Shown: positions 42,609-50,997 of the stretch, piece after piece | How the letters are laid out: the number at the start of each line of letters is the position of its first letter | How positions within the stretch are numbered: position 1 is the first letter of the stretch | Assembly: GCA_903889655.1 (NCBI GenBank) | Contig: CAISYL010000048.1 | Span: 1 to 52,167 of the forward strand | Direction: 5' to 3' | Source: an uncultured Alphaproteobacteria bacterium | GTDB lineage: Bacteria > Pseudomonadota > Alphaproteobacteria > Parvibaculales > Parvibaculaceae | Length of the DNA stretch: 52,167 nucleotides | Translations under genes and position numbers: made by a program | The notes under the pieces: generated by a model | Database searches by the model: none | What the model was told of the DNA's origin: nothing | What the model saw: only the letters and a program-made list of their open reading frames with translations

Positions 42609-43508
42609 TCATGTTTCAGACAGGCGCTGCCGCACGAAGGTTTCGATGCGGCGCCTGCCCGCGGCCGCTTCGGGAAAGGGCAGCGGCACCAGAGGCCAGG
42701 TGTGGCAGAGGCCGGATACTTCTTCGTAGTCGAGCGGCGCATTCGCGCTCTTTGCCCGTTCCGCCAGGTGACGCATGTCCGTGACGAGGAGATCGCAGTC
42801 GCTGCCGAGCATCAGCATGGGGGGAAGGCCCTCGAGCGGCCCGTTCACCGGGCTGATCCAGCGATGCTCCAGCGGCAATGCGCCCGCATACCAGCGGGCG
42901 GCGGCGAGAAGGCCCGCGCGCCTCAGCATGACGTCGTGAGGTTCGATCCGTGCCTGTTCGGGCGCGCTCATCGTGCCGTCGAGCCAGGGGGAGATCATGA
43001 CGAGGCCGGCGGGCATGACGAGACCTTGTTCGCGCGCCTCCTGAAGCAGGGCAAGCGCGAGGCCGCCTCCGGCCGAATCCCCCATCACGATCACGGGAGC
43101 GTCTTCGCGGATTATCTCGCGATAGAGAGCGAGCATGAAAGGCATGGTGGTGCCGACATCGCTTTCGGGCGCGAGCGGATAGCGCGGAACGATGAATTCG
43201 AGCCCGAGGGCCCCGGCCAGGCGCGCGATGAAAGTCCAGTGCGGCCCCACGGCGGGTTCCACATAGGCACCGCCGTGAATATAGAGGATCTTGCCTGCCC
43301 TGCGGGAGCCGGGCGCGATCCGGAAGATTTCGCGGCCCTCTCTCAGCGTCTTCGTGACGGCAAGGTTGCGGCGCGGAACCGGCGCGGCAAGCGGTTTCGA
43401 GCGTAGTCGGGCGAGATAGGGGCGGAGGGTGTCCTCGCTCACCCAGGGCCGCCAGAGGCCCAACCGGTTCAGCAGAAAGATGGCGAGACGGGCACGAAGG
43501 GAAGGCAT
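42609..43508 (-). CDS. Alpha/beta hydrolase, hormone-sensitive-lipase-type esterase
   Basis: The 299-residue protein has HGGAY (78-82) as oxyanion motif and S145 in GDSAGG (143-148). The acid lies in MLGSDCDLLVTDM and the His in SGLCHTWPL. It is of the HSL or bacterial carboxylesterase group IV type. The stop lies only 11 bases from the mobile element's right duplication, so its native terminator may be displaced. Confidence 0.92.
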   Translation of the reverse strand: MPSLRARLAIFLLNRLGLWRPWVSEDTLRPYLARLRSKPLAAPVPRRNLAVTKTLREGREIFRIAPGSRRAGKILYIHGGAYVEPAVGPHWTFIARLAGALGLEFIVPRYPLAPESDVGTTMPFMLALYREIIREDAPVIVMGDSAGGGLALALLQEAREQGLVMPAGLVMISPWLDGTMSAPEQARIEPHDVMLRRAGLLAAARWYAGALPLEHRWISPVNGPLEGLPPMLMLGSDCDLLVTDMRHLAERAKSANAPLDYEEVSGLCHTWPLVPLPFPEAAAGRRRIETFVRQRLSET

Positions 43509-43655
43509 TCGGTTCTTTCGGAGCCTGGGTGGGAAAGAAAGAGGGGCGTCGCCCCCCGTACTTATAGTTTACGACCTTTTAATGCCGACAATGTTCAGAT
43601 GGGCTTTGGCGGGCGGGCACGGAACGGTGTCCGCGCAAGGCAACAAGTCGCGACC

Positions 43656-44771
43656 ATGGCTTCGATCGCTATTCCGGGCAATATGACGACAGACGCTCCG
43701 GCGTCGCCGGGGACGCATGCGCGCGATCTGCTGCTGAGGCGGCTCGCCGACCTCGCCGTGTTGCCCGCCGGACACATCACGCCCCAGGAGCGCGGCCTTG
43801 TCGACATGGTGATGGCGGCCGCCGTCTCGCGTCTCGACGATGCGCAGCGCCGCCGGCTCGCCGAACGCATCGCATTGCTGCCGGAAGGCCCGCGCGAACT
43901 GACGCTTGCGCTCGCCCGCGATACGCTCGCCGTCGCCGAACCTCTGCTCGGCCTTTCGTCCAGCCTCAGCCCCAGCGATCTCATCGGCGTCATTCGCGAG
44001 GCGGGCGCCGACCATGCGCTGGTGATCGCGGGGCGGCGGTCGCTGCCGCATGCGGTCGTCGACGCGCTGATCGAGCATGGGAATCCTGACGTCATCTGTC
44101 GGATGCTCGCCAATCCGGGGGCGTCGATTTCCACCGATGCGATCGAAGCGCTGGCGCGGCGGAGCGGTAGCGAGCCCGAATTCGTGCCGCTGTTGCTCAC
44201 GCGGCCGGAACTGACGGCGCGCATGGCGTTGCTGATGTTCTGGTGGAGTCCGCCCGCGATCCGTTCGGAAATCCTGTCGCGTTTCGCGGTCGAGCGGCGG
44301 ATGATGCATGTCGCGTTGAGCGATCTGATCGAGACGGGACTTGCCGCGAGCGGCGGCGACGAGGCGCTGCGCGTGGTTCTGTCGCTGGTGCGGCCGCCGC
44401 GTCTTTCCGCCCGGGCGCATTTCGGACAGCTCGCGCATCTGGTGAATAGCGGCCGGGCCGGCGATTTCATCGCCGCGCTGGCGGATGCCGGGCGCGTTCG
44501 GCCAGAAACCGTCATCCGCATCGTCAACGATGCGGGCGGCGAGCCGCTGGCGGTGTTCGCCAAGGCGATCGGGCTCGGACGCAGCGAATTCGGCGATCTC
44601 GTCGTCCATGCGGCGACGGTCCGCGGCGGCGCGGTGCCCGCGCGCGGCGATATCGAGCGCATGGTCGCCGTTTTCGATGCGATCTCGATCGATCGCGCCG
44701 ATCTCGTTCTGCATTCCTGGGACTGGTCGATCTCGAACGAAGCGCAGATCCTGATGTCGTCGGACATCTAG
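43656..44771 (+). CDS. DUF2336 domain protein
   Basis: The 371-residue protein is mostly alpha-helical with repeats similar to HEAT-like DUF2336 proteins, which are common in alphaproteobacteria: LLLRRLADLAVLPAGHITPQERGLVDMVMAAAV in pieces, then repeated L-rich helices (VDALIEHGNPDVICRMLANPGASIS). The function is unknown. Two in-frame ATGs (43656 and 43683) are possible starts; neither has a strong ribosome site. It is cytoplasmic and probably a protein-interaction scaffold. Confidence 0.82.
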   Translation: MASIAIPGNMTTDAPASPGTHARDLLLRRLADLAVLPAGHITPQERGLVDMVMAAAVSRLDDAQRRRLAERIALLPEGPRELTLALARDTLAVAEPLLGLSSSLSPSDLIGVIREAGADHALVIAGRRSLPHAVVDALIEHGNPDVICRMLANPGASISTDAIEALARRSGSEPEFVPLLLTRPELTARMALLMFWWSPPAIRSEILSRFAVERRMMHVALSDLIETGLAASGGDEALRVVLSLVRPPRLSARAHFGQLAHLVNSGRAGDFIAALADAGRVRPETVIRIVNDAGGEPLAVFAKAIGLGRSEFGDLVVHAATVRGGAVPARGDIERMVAVFDAISIDRADLVLHSWDWSISNEAQILMSSDI

Positions 44772-44779
44772 GGCGGCGT

Positions 44780-45586
44780 TTATTCGGCGGCGGAAGCGGC
44801 GGCGCGCCCGGCCGTGTCCTGCGCGAGATCGGAGGCGTGTTCGGGCGGCTGGAAGGCCGGCTGGTTCACGATGTCTTCCAGCTCGCGCTGCGCCTTCTGC
44901 GCGGTCGCGATGATGTCGCCTTCGGCCTTGTCCACCAGATCGAGAACGTCGCGGACGCCCGCGAGCACACCGTCGAGCCAGCCATCGGGATTGCAATCCT
45001 GCGCTTTCAGGGCGACGGCGTCGGCGGCCAGCGTCGTCACAGTGCGCCGCACCGCGGCGGTATTGAAGTCGACGGGCCCCGTGACGAGATCGACCAGCAT
45101 GCGAACCTGCGCCCGCACGCCGTCGACCAGCGCGTTCCGCTCGCGCAGGCGCTTGCCTGTTTCATCGGCAGGCGGCGCCAGATCGTCGAGCGAGACGCCG
45201 AGGACGCGGGCGACGGAGGCCATGGTGCGGAAGGTACCGTCCTTCTTGCCGGTTTCGATTTCCGACAGATAGGCCGGGCTGATACCGGCGGCGCGGGCGA
45301 GTGCGACCGCCTTCAGCCCGCGAAACTCGCGCCATACGCGCACGGGATTTTCACCGTCGGCAATGCGGCGTGCGACGCCGGCGGGCGCGCCGCCGAGACG
45401 ACCGGCAAGCGCCGCGCGCGTACGGGTAAGTTCGCTCGCGGCTTCGCCGACATTGGCCAGTATTTCATATTCATCGACGGGAACGAGCACGAAGAGCGGC
45501 TTGCCATCCGGGCCGAGCACACGCTGACGGGAATTGTCGGCGGATTTGCCATTGCCGGAATTATCTGTGGACCCTGAATCGCTCAC
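44780..45586 (-). CDS. XRE-family HTH protein with C-terminal helical domain
   Basis: The 268-residue protein has a Ser/Asn-rich N-terminus, a short PLFVLVPVDEYEIL segment (30-43), a helix-turn-helix at about 84-140 (GLKAVALARAAGISPAYLSEIETG) and a long helical C-terminus (150-260) that may oligomerise. The VDEYEIL segment is reminiscent of antitoxin-type DNA-binding proteins, but no toxin gene is adjacent. It is convergent with the DUF2336 gene, which ends 8 bases away. The role is unknown. Confidence 0.85.
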   Translation of the reverse strand: MSDSGSTDNSGNGKSADNSRQRVLGPDGKPLFVLVPVDEYEILANVGEAASELTRTRAALAGRLGGAPAGVARRIADGENPVRVWREFRGLKAVALARAAGISPAYLSEIETGKKDGTFRTMASVARVLGVSLDDLAPPADETGKRLRERNALVDGVRAQVRMLVDLVTGPVDFNTAAVRRTVTTLAADAVALKAQDCNPDGWLDGVLAGVRDVLDLVDKAEGDIIATAQKAQRELEDIVNQPAFQPPEHASDLAQDTAGRAAASAAE

Positions 45587-45820
45587 GAATTTTTGCCCCG
45601 TTCGTCGCTCGCGCCCCTTTCCGAAACCGGATTTCGCGCAACGCTGCCGTGAGATAGCCGATTCGTCGCGTTCATGGGTGGGTTTCCGTTCTACCGACTA
45701 TGCAACTTGACCGACTGACGAACTTGTTCGACGGAAGACATACGCGACGGACCGACGGCTTGCATCCTCGGCCAAGCCCGCCATGATGTTGTCACAAGAT
45801 CGAAGCATAGGCGGTGGGGA

Positions 45821-46747
45821 ATGTCCATGGAGCGCGCGCGAAAGCCGAAGACGATCGACGAGTTGAAAGCGCTGGTGACGAACCGCGCGAAGACGCGCGG
45901 TGTGTTGTCATTGACGGAACGACGCGCGGCGATGGACCGCAACATCGAAATCTTTCCGGTGCCCGCGGGCGTTACCATTGCCGCCGTCGATCTCGATGGA
46001 CTGAATGCCGAATGGACCACGGTCGATGAAGCGGCCGACGCGCCGGTGCTGCTTTATTTTCATGGCGGCGGATATACGCAAGGCTCCGCTCTCTCGCATC
46101 GTCCCATGACGGCACGTCTCGCACTCGCCGCGCGGTCGCGCGTGCTGAGCGTCGATTATGCGCTTGCGCCGGAGAACCCGTTTCCGGCCGCGGTCGAGGA
46201 CGGCATCAAAGCCTATCGTTGGCTTCTCGCGCAGGGCCATGCACCGGAGGAAATAGCAATCGGTGGAGATTCTGCGGGCGGCGGGTTGACGGCGGCGGTG
46301 CTCGTCGCGGCCCGGGATGCCGGGCTTCCCATGCCGGCGGGCGCCGTTCTCCTCAGTCCGTGGACGGACCTTACCTGCGACACGCCGACCTACGAGACAT
46401 GCGCGACGCTCGATCCGATCATCAGCAAGGAAGGGATCGACGAGCACGCGCGGGCGTATCTCGGCGGTGCCGATGCGCGCCATCCGCTCGCCTCGCCCAA
46501 TTTCGCCGATCTCCGGGGATTACCGCCCATGCTGATCCATGTCGGCAGCGACGAGGTGCTGCTCGACGATGCCCGCGTACTGGCCGCCCGGGCGCGGGCG
46601 GCGGGCGTTGCGGCCGAGATCGAAGTCTGGCCGGGCATGATCCATGTCTGGCATGCCTTCTACCAGATGCTGCCCGAGGGCGAGGCGGCGATCGAGACGC
46701 TCGGCACATTCCTGCGGGAGAGGTTCGCCGTGGCGGCCAGGGCCTAG
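45821..46747 (+). CDS. Alpha/beta hydrolase, HSL-type esterase
   Basis: The 308-residue protein has HGGGY (81-85), S151 in GDSAGGG (149-155), the acid in HVGSDEVLLDD and the His in GMIHVWHAF. It belongs to the same superfamily as the esterase at 42609. The start at 45821 follows GGTGGGGA. It probably hydrolyses short acyl esters. Its stop lies 2 bases from the convergent Rieske gene's stop. Confidence 0.93.
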   Translation: MSMERARKPKTIDELKALVTNRAKTRGVLSLTERRAAMDRNIEIFPVPAGVTIAAVDLDGLNAEWTTVDEAADAPVLLYFHGGGYTQGSALSHRPMTARLALAARSRVLSVDYALAPENPFPAAVEDGIKAYRWLLAQGHAPEEIAIGGDSAGGGLTAAVLVAARDAGLPMPAGAVLLSPWTDLTCDTPTYETCATLDPIISKEGIDEHARAYLGGADARHPLASPNFADLRGLPPMLIHVGSDEVLLDDARVLAARARAAGVAAEIEVWPGMIHVWHAFYQMLPEGEAAIETLGTFLRERFAVAARA

Positions 46748-46748
46748 C

Positions 46749-47879
46749 TCAGCTCCGCCAGCGGAGCGTGGCGGGTTTCACCGGATTTTCGAAGGGGCGG
46801 CCCTGTTCGCCGGCTTCCGCCCATTCGGTCTTCAGGCGGTGATACCACTTCGCCTGCACATCCGAGTCGTTGATGAGCATCAGGCGCGGATCGAAGCGCA
46901 GACCTTCCTGCTGGAGGTCCACCATGTCGCCATCCTGCTTCAGGAAAGCGCGCATGAAGGGACGCAGCACCGGCTTCAGCACCGAGAGGAGCGGCATCGT
47001 CCAGTAAAAGGACTGGGTGATCTCGGTCGTCTTCTCGTCGACGGGCGTCACGCAGGTGAGGCCGACGAGCCTGTGACGACCGGCCGAGATACGCTCGATG
47101 CGGATGCCGGGCAGGCGGAAGGAAATTTCGGTGCGCGGGGCGCCACCGAGAATTTTATAGGCGAAGGAATTGCTCGATGGCGCGTGCTCGACCATCGCGA
47201 AGCCGAGTTCCGACGGGGCGAAGGCCTTCGCCTTTTCATGGATCGACTTCTTCGAGCGCCAGTACCAGGAGCGATGCACGAAAGGACCGTGGGCGGGGTC
47301 CATCAACCCGATGACGGCGTGATCGACATGGCAACCGAAGGTCATCGTCTCGCGGATATTGGGGGCGCGGTCGCCCGCGAAGCCCGGCATGAGCGGCGGC
47401 TCGATCGCCGGCGGAAGCTCGGCGCGCTTCTCGTCCGCCACGTAGATCCAGATGTTGCCCTGGACCTCGCGGACGGGGTAGCGGCGCACGCGGATGCGCG
47501 AAACCTCGACATCCTGACCGGGAACCAGAGAGGGAATTTCTGCGCAGCGTCCGTCGGTCGTGAATTTCCAACCATGATAGGGGCATTCGACGGCCGCGGC
47601 GCCGCAGCCGCTCGTCTGTGCGTCATAGAGATGACCGGCTGAAAGCGGCACGCCGCGATGCGGACAGATATCCCGTAATGCGAAAGGCTCGCCCGTCGTC
47701 GCGTCGCGGCCGAAGAGGATCGGTTCGCCCAGCAGGATCCTGCGAATCATGGCGCCCCGTCGGAGGGCTTCGCCTGCCATGCCGAAATACCAGATGTCTT
47801 TCAGGAACACATGAAGCTCCGACCTGTCCAGAAACGGCGGCTTCACTTGCCGCAAGTCAATATGCGCGGCCCGCAGCAT
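46749..47879 (-). CDS. Rieske-type aromatic-ring-hydroxylating oxygenase, alpha-subunit-like
   Basis: The 376-residue protein has the Rieske [2Fe-2S] ligands C72/H74 (CPHRGVPLS) and C99/H102 (CPYHGWKF), and a C-terminal mononuclear iron site with D194, H197 and H202 in DPAHGPFVH. No beta subunit or reductase gene is adjacent, so it may be a homo-oligomeric KshA-like or demethylase-type oxygenase using distant partners. The ATG at 47879 is preferred; a TTG three codons earlier is possible. Confidence 0.9.
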   Translation of the reverse strand: MLRAAHIDLRQVKPPFLDRSELHVFLKDIWYFGMAGEALRRGAMIRRILLGEPILFGRDATTGEPFALRDICPHRGVPLSAGHLYDAQTSGCGAAAVECPYHGWKFTTDGRCAEIPSLVPGQDVEVSRIRVRRYPVREVQGNIWIYVADEKRAELPPAIEPPLMPGFAGDRAPNIRETMTFGCHVDHAVIGLMDPAHGPFVHRSWYWRSKKSIHEKAKAFAPSELGFAMVEHAPSSNSFAYKILGGAPRTEISFRLPGIRIERISAGRHRLVGLTCVTPVDEKTTEITQSFYWTMPLLSVLKPVLRPFMRAFLKQDGDMVDLQQEGLRFDPRLMLINDSDVQAKWYHRLKTEWAEAGEQGRPFENPVKPATLRWRS

Positions 47880-48175
47880 TTCGGCCAAGCGGTCATACGC
47901 CGCAGCGCCGGCATCGCGCCCGCGCGCGAATATACATGGGATATCAAGCTAAACCGAAATGGGGAAGGCGCCGCAGGGGCATGCCTGCGGCATTTGTATT
48001 AGGTTCGCCTGCATTTGAATCCTGATCTCGAATATTTTACTAATCTCGTCCTTTGTATTCTTTTGACAGCGTGACTATTGCTGCCGGGAATGCCAATTGA
48101 TATAAGGACGCCGGCGTTTTTAACTTTGACTTACTCTTTGGCTGTGTTGCGGCGCGGATGATCGGCGGGGACGAT

Positions 48176-48601
48176 ATGAGCGAAAAGGCGGAACTGATCG
48201 GCATGACGGCCTCGATCGTGTCGGCATATGTCGGGCACAACAGCGTGGCGGCCGAGGAGCTTTCAGGCTTGATCCACAAGGTCTATGTGGCTCTCGTCCA
48301 GGCCGAGAGTGGCGCCGCGCCAGCCCAGACCGAACGGCTGGAGCCCGCCGTGACGGTGCGCAAGTCGATCACGCCGGATTATCTGATCTGCCTGGAAGAC
48401 GGAAAGAAATTCAAATCGCTGAAGCGCCATCTCCGGACACATTACAATTTGAGCCCGGACGAATATCGCGAGAAGTGGAATCTGCCGCGCGACTATCCGA
48501 TGGTTGCGCCGAATTACGCACAGGCGCGTTCGAAGCTCGCCAAGAAGATGGGGCTCGGCCAGAAGGGCCGCCGCACCACCACCCGCCGCGGCTCCCGATA
48601 A
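48176..48601 (+). CDS. mucR: MucR/Ros-family zinc-finger regulator
   Basis: The 141-residue protein has the Ros/MucR layout: an N-terminal helical oligomerisation part (AELIGMTASIVSAYVGHNSV) and a C2H2-type prokaryotic zinc finger in LICLEDGKKFKSLKRHLRTHYNLSPDEYREKW (pieces), with a basic tail (KGRRTTTRRGSR). MucR proteins are nucleoid-associated regulators that bind AT-rich promoters, including their own. The upstream 200 bases are notably AT-rich, fitting autoregulation. The start at 48176 follows GGGGACGAT; an ATG six codons earlier is possible. Confidence 0.93.
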   Translation: MSEKAELIGMTASIVSAYVGHNSVAAEELSGLIHKVYVALVQAESGAAPAQTERLEPAVTVRKSITPDYLICLEDGKKFKSLKRHLRTHYNLSPDEYREKWNLPRDYPMVAPNYAQARSKLAKKMGLGQKGRRTTTRRGSR

Positions 48602-48721
48602 GCGGGCTTCGGCCCCTGAACTCCATCTCCGGTCAACTCCCCGGTCATCTCCCGTCGCTGTGGCGCCCGTGCAACTTGCCAAGGGGCGTGGGCGGACTCA
48701 TGATTAACGCATGTGATTCGC

Positions 48722-49276
48722 ATGCGGCTTTCCGGTCGCATGCCGCTTCCGGGGGAAAAGATTATTTCGACCGCCGCCGAACAGGCCATCCGTGCGCAGC
48801 TCATCATTCCCGAGCAGCAGGAACTCTTCGACTACTGGCGTTCGAAATGCCGCGACGGCCGCTTTCCCGGCAGGTCCGATATCCAGCCAGCCGAGTTGAA
48901 GGCGCTGCTTCCCTGCCTCAGCCTGCTCGACATCGTCGATGAAGGTTCGCTGCGTCTGCGCGTCCGCCTTGCCGGAACGCGGCTGCGCGATTATCTCGGC
49001 GTCGAAATCACCGGCCATTATCTCGACGAATACGATCTCGGCGACCAGAGCGGCTATTGGGATGCTGCCTATCGCGAGGTCATCGCGGCGGGCCGTCCGG
49101 CGCAGGGCGTCGTCCCGCTGACGCCGTGGCGCCAGCCTCATATCTTCCAGTTCTGGCTCAGGCTGCCGCTCGTCGACGCGGAGGGGCGCATCGTCATGGT
49201 GCTCGGGCATGACGCCTTCCTGCAGTCTGAAAAGGCGCATGCGCTTGCGAGCCGCGCCAATCTCCGGATCGCTTGA
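48722..49276 (+). CDS. PAS-domain (PAS_5/DUF1488-like group) protein
   Basis: The product of about 184 residues matches the alphaproteobacterial PAS_5-type family: LFDYWRSKCRDGRFPGRSDIQPAELKALLP, then LRLRVRLAGTRLRDYLGVEITGHYLDEYD (in pieces). Members are single-domain sensors of unknown ligand. A GTG three codons earlier and an ATG six codons later are alternative starts, and no strong ribosome site decides between them. It is cytoplasmic and lies downstream of mucR. Confidence 0.8.
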   Translation: MRLSGRMPLPGEKIISTAAEQAIRAQLIIPEQQELFDYWRSKCRDGRFPGRSDIQPAELKALLPCLSLLDIVDEGSLRLRVRLAGTRLRDYLGVEITGHYLDEYDLGDQSGYWDAAYREVIAAGRPAQGVVPLTPWRQPHIFQFWLRLPLVDAEGRIVMVLGHDAFLQSEKAHALASRANLRIA

Positions 49277-49358
49277 GTTCGACCCCGTGAACGCGGCAGA
49301 CTGCGGAGCCGCCGCCATTGCCGGCGGCGGACCATCGCGGCGCAACCGGAGTTCTTTC

Positions 49359-49826
49359 ATGTTCGCATCTGTCACATATCGAAGCGTCCGGATCGGCCTT
49401 GCGGCGGGCCTGCTGCTCGCGGCCGGCATCGGCGGCGCGGCGGCGGCGACCGCGAAGATCGAGGAAGGAACGAAGGTCATCTCGAAAGGCCAGTCGGCCG
49501 AATTCAAGGTGATGGCGCCACGGGACGCCTCTTCCGAGCTTTCAGCGTGGTGCGAGGTGAGTGCGGCGGGCGTCGCCAAGCTCACCTTCGACGGCGAGCA
49601 TTACATTCCCCTGTCGGACCCGACCGTCGGAGACGCGACGACGCTGCAGCCGGGCGATAGCAAGCGTTATGAGCTCAACGGCACGATCGAGAAGAACAAG
49701 GGCGATGCCTATATCGCTTTCGTCTTCACCGACGTACCGCAGGCGATGTGCTTTCCCGGCATGCAATGCGGCAATGCGGCCGGAGGCGCCGCCCAGACCG
49801 TCAAGGTCGCCTGCGGCAACCGCTAG
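49359..49826 (+). CDS. Secreted protein of unknown function
   Basis: The 155-residue product has a signal peptide (VRIGLAAGLLLAAGIGGAAAATA) and a mature beta-rich domain with four Cys (AWCEVSA, QAMCFPGMQCGN, KVACGN), probably two disulfides. GGAG lies eight bases before the ATG. I recognise no family. It is convergent with the HTH-S24 gene. Confidence 0.72.
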   Translation: MFASVTYRSVRIGLAAGLLLAAGIGGAAAATAKIEEGTKVISKGQSAEFKVMAPRDASSELSAWCEVSAAGVAKLTFDGEHYIPLSDPTVGDATTLQPGDSKRYELNGTIEKNKGDAYIAFVFTDVPQAMCFPGMQCGNAAGGAAQTVKVACGNR

Positions 49827-49841
49827 GGTCCCGGAGCCTTC

Positions 49842-50408
49842 TCACAGATAGCGAATGAGCATGACGACCGGTGCGATCCAGTCGGGCGCCGGCAGCGGGC
49901 GCGCCTGCGCGCCGGGATCGGGCGGGACGAGCAGATAATTTCCGTCCACTGACGAGATGAAACGGCCGAAGCCGCTTGCTTCCCCGTCGACCTCGACGAT
50001 GCAGTCGCGGCCGAGCGCGCGGGCGGCATCCTCAGGTGCGAGCCGGTCGGCGATGACGACATCGCCGGCGCAATAGGTTCCGACATTGGCGCGGAACCTC
50101 AGCGCGATCGGATTGCGGGCCGGCGCGTCGAGCATCAGCGTTTCGTCTCCCTCGGCCAGTTCCGTGTCGAAGAGGCCATTGCGACCGATCTGGCCGATGC
50201 AGGGGATATGCGCCGAGCGCGGGTTTCCCAGCAGGTCCGTCACCGCGACGCCGAGGGCGGCCGCGAATTTCTCCAGCCAGTCCGTCGAAACCGTCATGTC
50301 CGAGGTCTCCAGCCGGGAAACGGTCGCGGCGGTTGTACCGACACGGCGGGCCAGTTCGGCCTGTGTCAGGCGCCGCAATCGCCGGAAATGCCTGATCCTG
50401 GTCCGCAT
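49842..50408 (-). CDS. XRE HTH protein with degenerate S24/LexA-like domain
   Basis: The 188-residue protein has an N-terminal XRE helix-turn-helix (about 1-60, LTQAELARRVGTTAATVSRLETS) and a C-terminal S24 peptidase-like fold (PCIGQIGRNGLFD, YCAGDVVIADR, DCIVEVDG). The catalytic Ser of GDSM is absent (FRANVGTY) and the Lys position reads GFGRF, so it cannot self-cleave like LexA. It is probably a stable repressor. It is divergent from the DnaA-domain operon across an SOS-box-like sequence. Confidence 0.88.
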   Translation of the reverse strand: MRTRIRHFRRLRRLTQAELARRVGTTAATVSRLETSDMTVSTDWLEKFAAALGVAVTDLLGNPRSAHIPCIGQIGRNGLFDTELAEGDETLMLDAPARNPIALRFRANVGTYCAGDVVIADRLAPEDAARALGRDCIVEVDGEASGFGRFISSVDGNYLLVPPDPGAQARPLPAPDWIAPVVMLIRYL

Positions 50409-50488
50409 GACGTGTTCCTTCTGTTTCGAAATGGCACAGGAAATTACACAAACTTATCCCCGGTGTTTACGGAATGCGTAATTTTTCC

Positions 50489-50523
50489 ATAGGAACACAC
50501 GATTGTTCTCGTAATGTTCCTAT
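50489..50523. promoter_or_regulatory. Dyad ATAGGAACA...TGTTCCTAT enclosing an SOS box
   Basis: ATAGGAACA (50489-50497) and TGTTCCTAT (50515-50523) are a nine-base perfect inverted repeat. Inside it, GTTCTCGTAATGTTC (50505-50519) is an exact match to the alphaproteobacterial LexA box GTTC-N7-GTTC. It also contains GAACA-N6-TGTTC. It lies 34 bases upstream of the DnaA-domain gene and 80 bases upstream of the HTH-S24 gene. Confidence 0.78.
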
Positions 50524-50556
50524 AAACATCCGTCAAGCGGCTTAGGAGGGGATGAG

Positions 50557-50997
50557 ATGCAGGTTGGAATTGCGGGTCCGTTCAGCGGGTTCGGCGAAAC
50601 GAGACGGGCGGCTTTCCTGGGATTCGACGGTCATCTGACCCGGCCGACGAGGCCCATCGAGCGCCCGACGAAAGAGGAGATCGACGGCGCGGCCCGGGTC
50701 GCGCTGACGCAGGAAATCGTCGCCCGGGCCTTCGACGTGCCGGTCGGCGAGCTGCGCGCCTCCACCCGGCGCAAGGCGCAGGTCGCATTGGCGCGACAGA
50801 TCGCGATGTATCTCAGCCATGTCGCCTTCAGCCTCAGCCTTTCGGCGGTCGGACAGCATTTCGGTCGCGACCGGACCACGGCGGCCCATGCCTGTCGCCA
50901 GATGGAGGACCGCCGCGACGACCGCGATTTCGACCTGCTGCTCGATCGGCTCGAGGGCGCCATTCGCGCCATGCCGGTGACGGACATGCTGCAATGA
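50557..50997 (+). CDS. Stand-alone DnaA domain IV-like DNA-binding protein
   Basis: The 146-residue protein resembles only the C-terminal DNA-binding domain of DnaA: FDVPVGELRASTRRKAQVALARQIAMYLSHVAF (in pieces) and VGQHFGRDRTTAAHACRQM, the DnaA signature helix-turn-helix. It has no AAA+ domain. Such proteins are known in alphaproteobacteria next to DUF6456. A strong ribosome site (TTAGGAGGGG) precedes the ATG. It could compete with DnaA at boxes or bind a related site. It overlaps the DUF6456 gene by ATGA. Confidence 0.9.
   Translation: MQVGIAGPFSGFGETRRAAFLGFDGHLTRPTRPIERPTKEEIDGAARVALTQEIVARAFDVPVGELRASTRRKAQVALARQIAMYLSHVAFSLSLSAVGQHFGRDRTTAAHACRQMEDRRDDRDFDLLLDRLEGAIRAMPVTDMLQ

Noticed and set aside
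48040-48279. A 79-codon minus-strand frame before mucR
   Set aside because: It overlaps the mucR start and its AT-rich promoter. It has no ribosome site, and its composition does not look coding.
50454-50462. A DnaA-box-like TTATCCCCG near the DnaA-domain gene, considered as a replication origin
   Set aside because: It is only a partial match to TTATCCACA, with no cluster of boxes and no AT-rich unwinding region. A single site does not support an origin.
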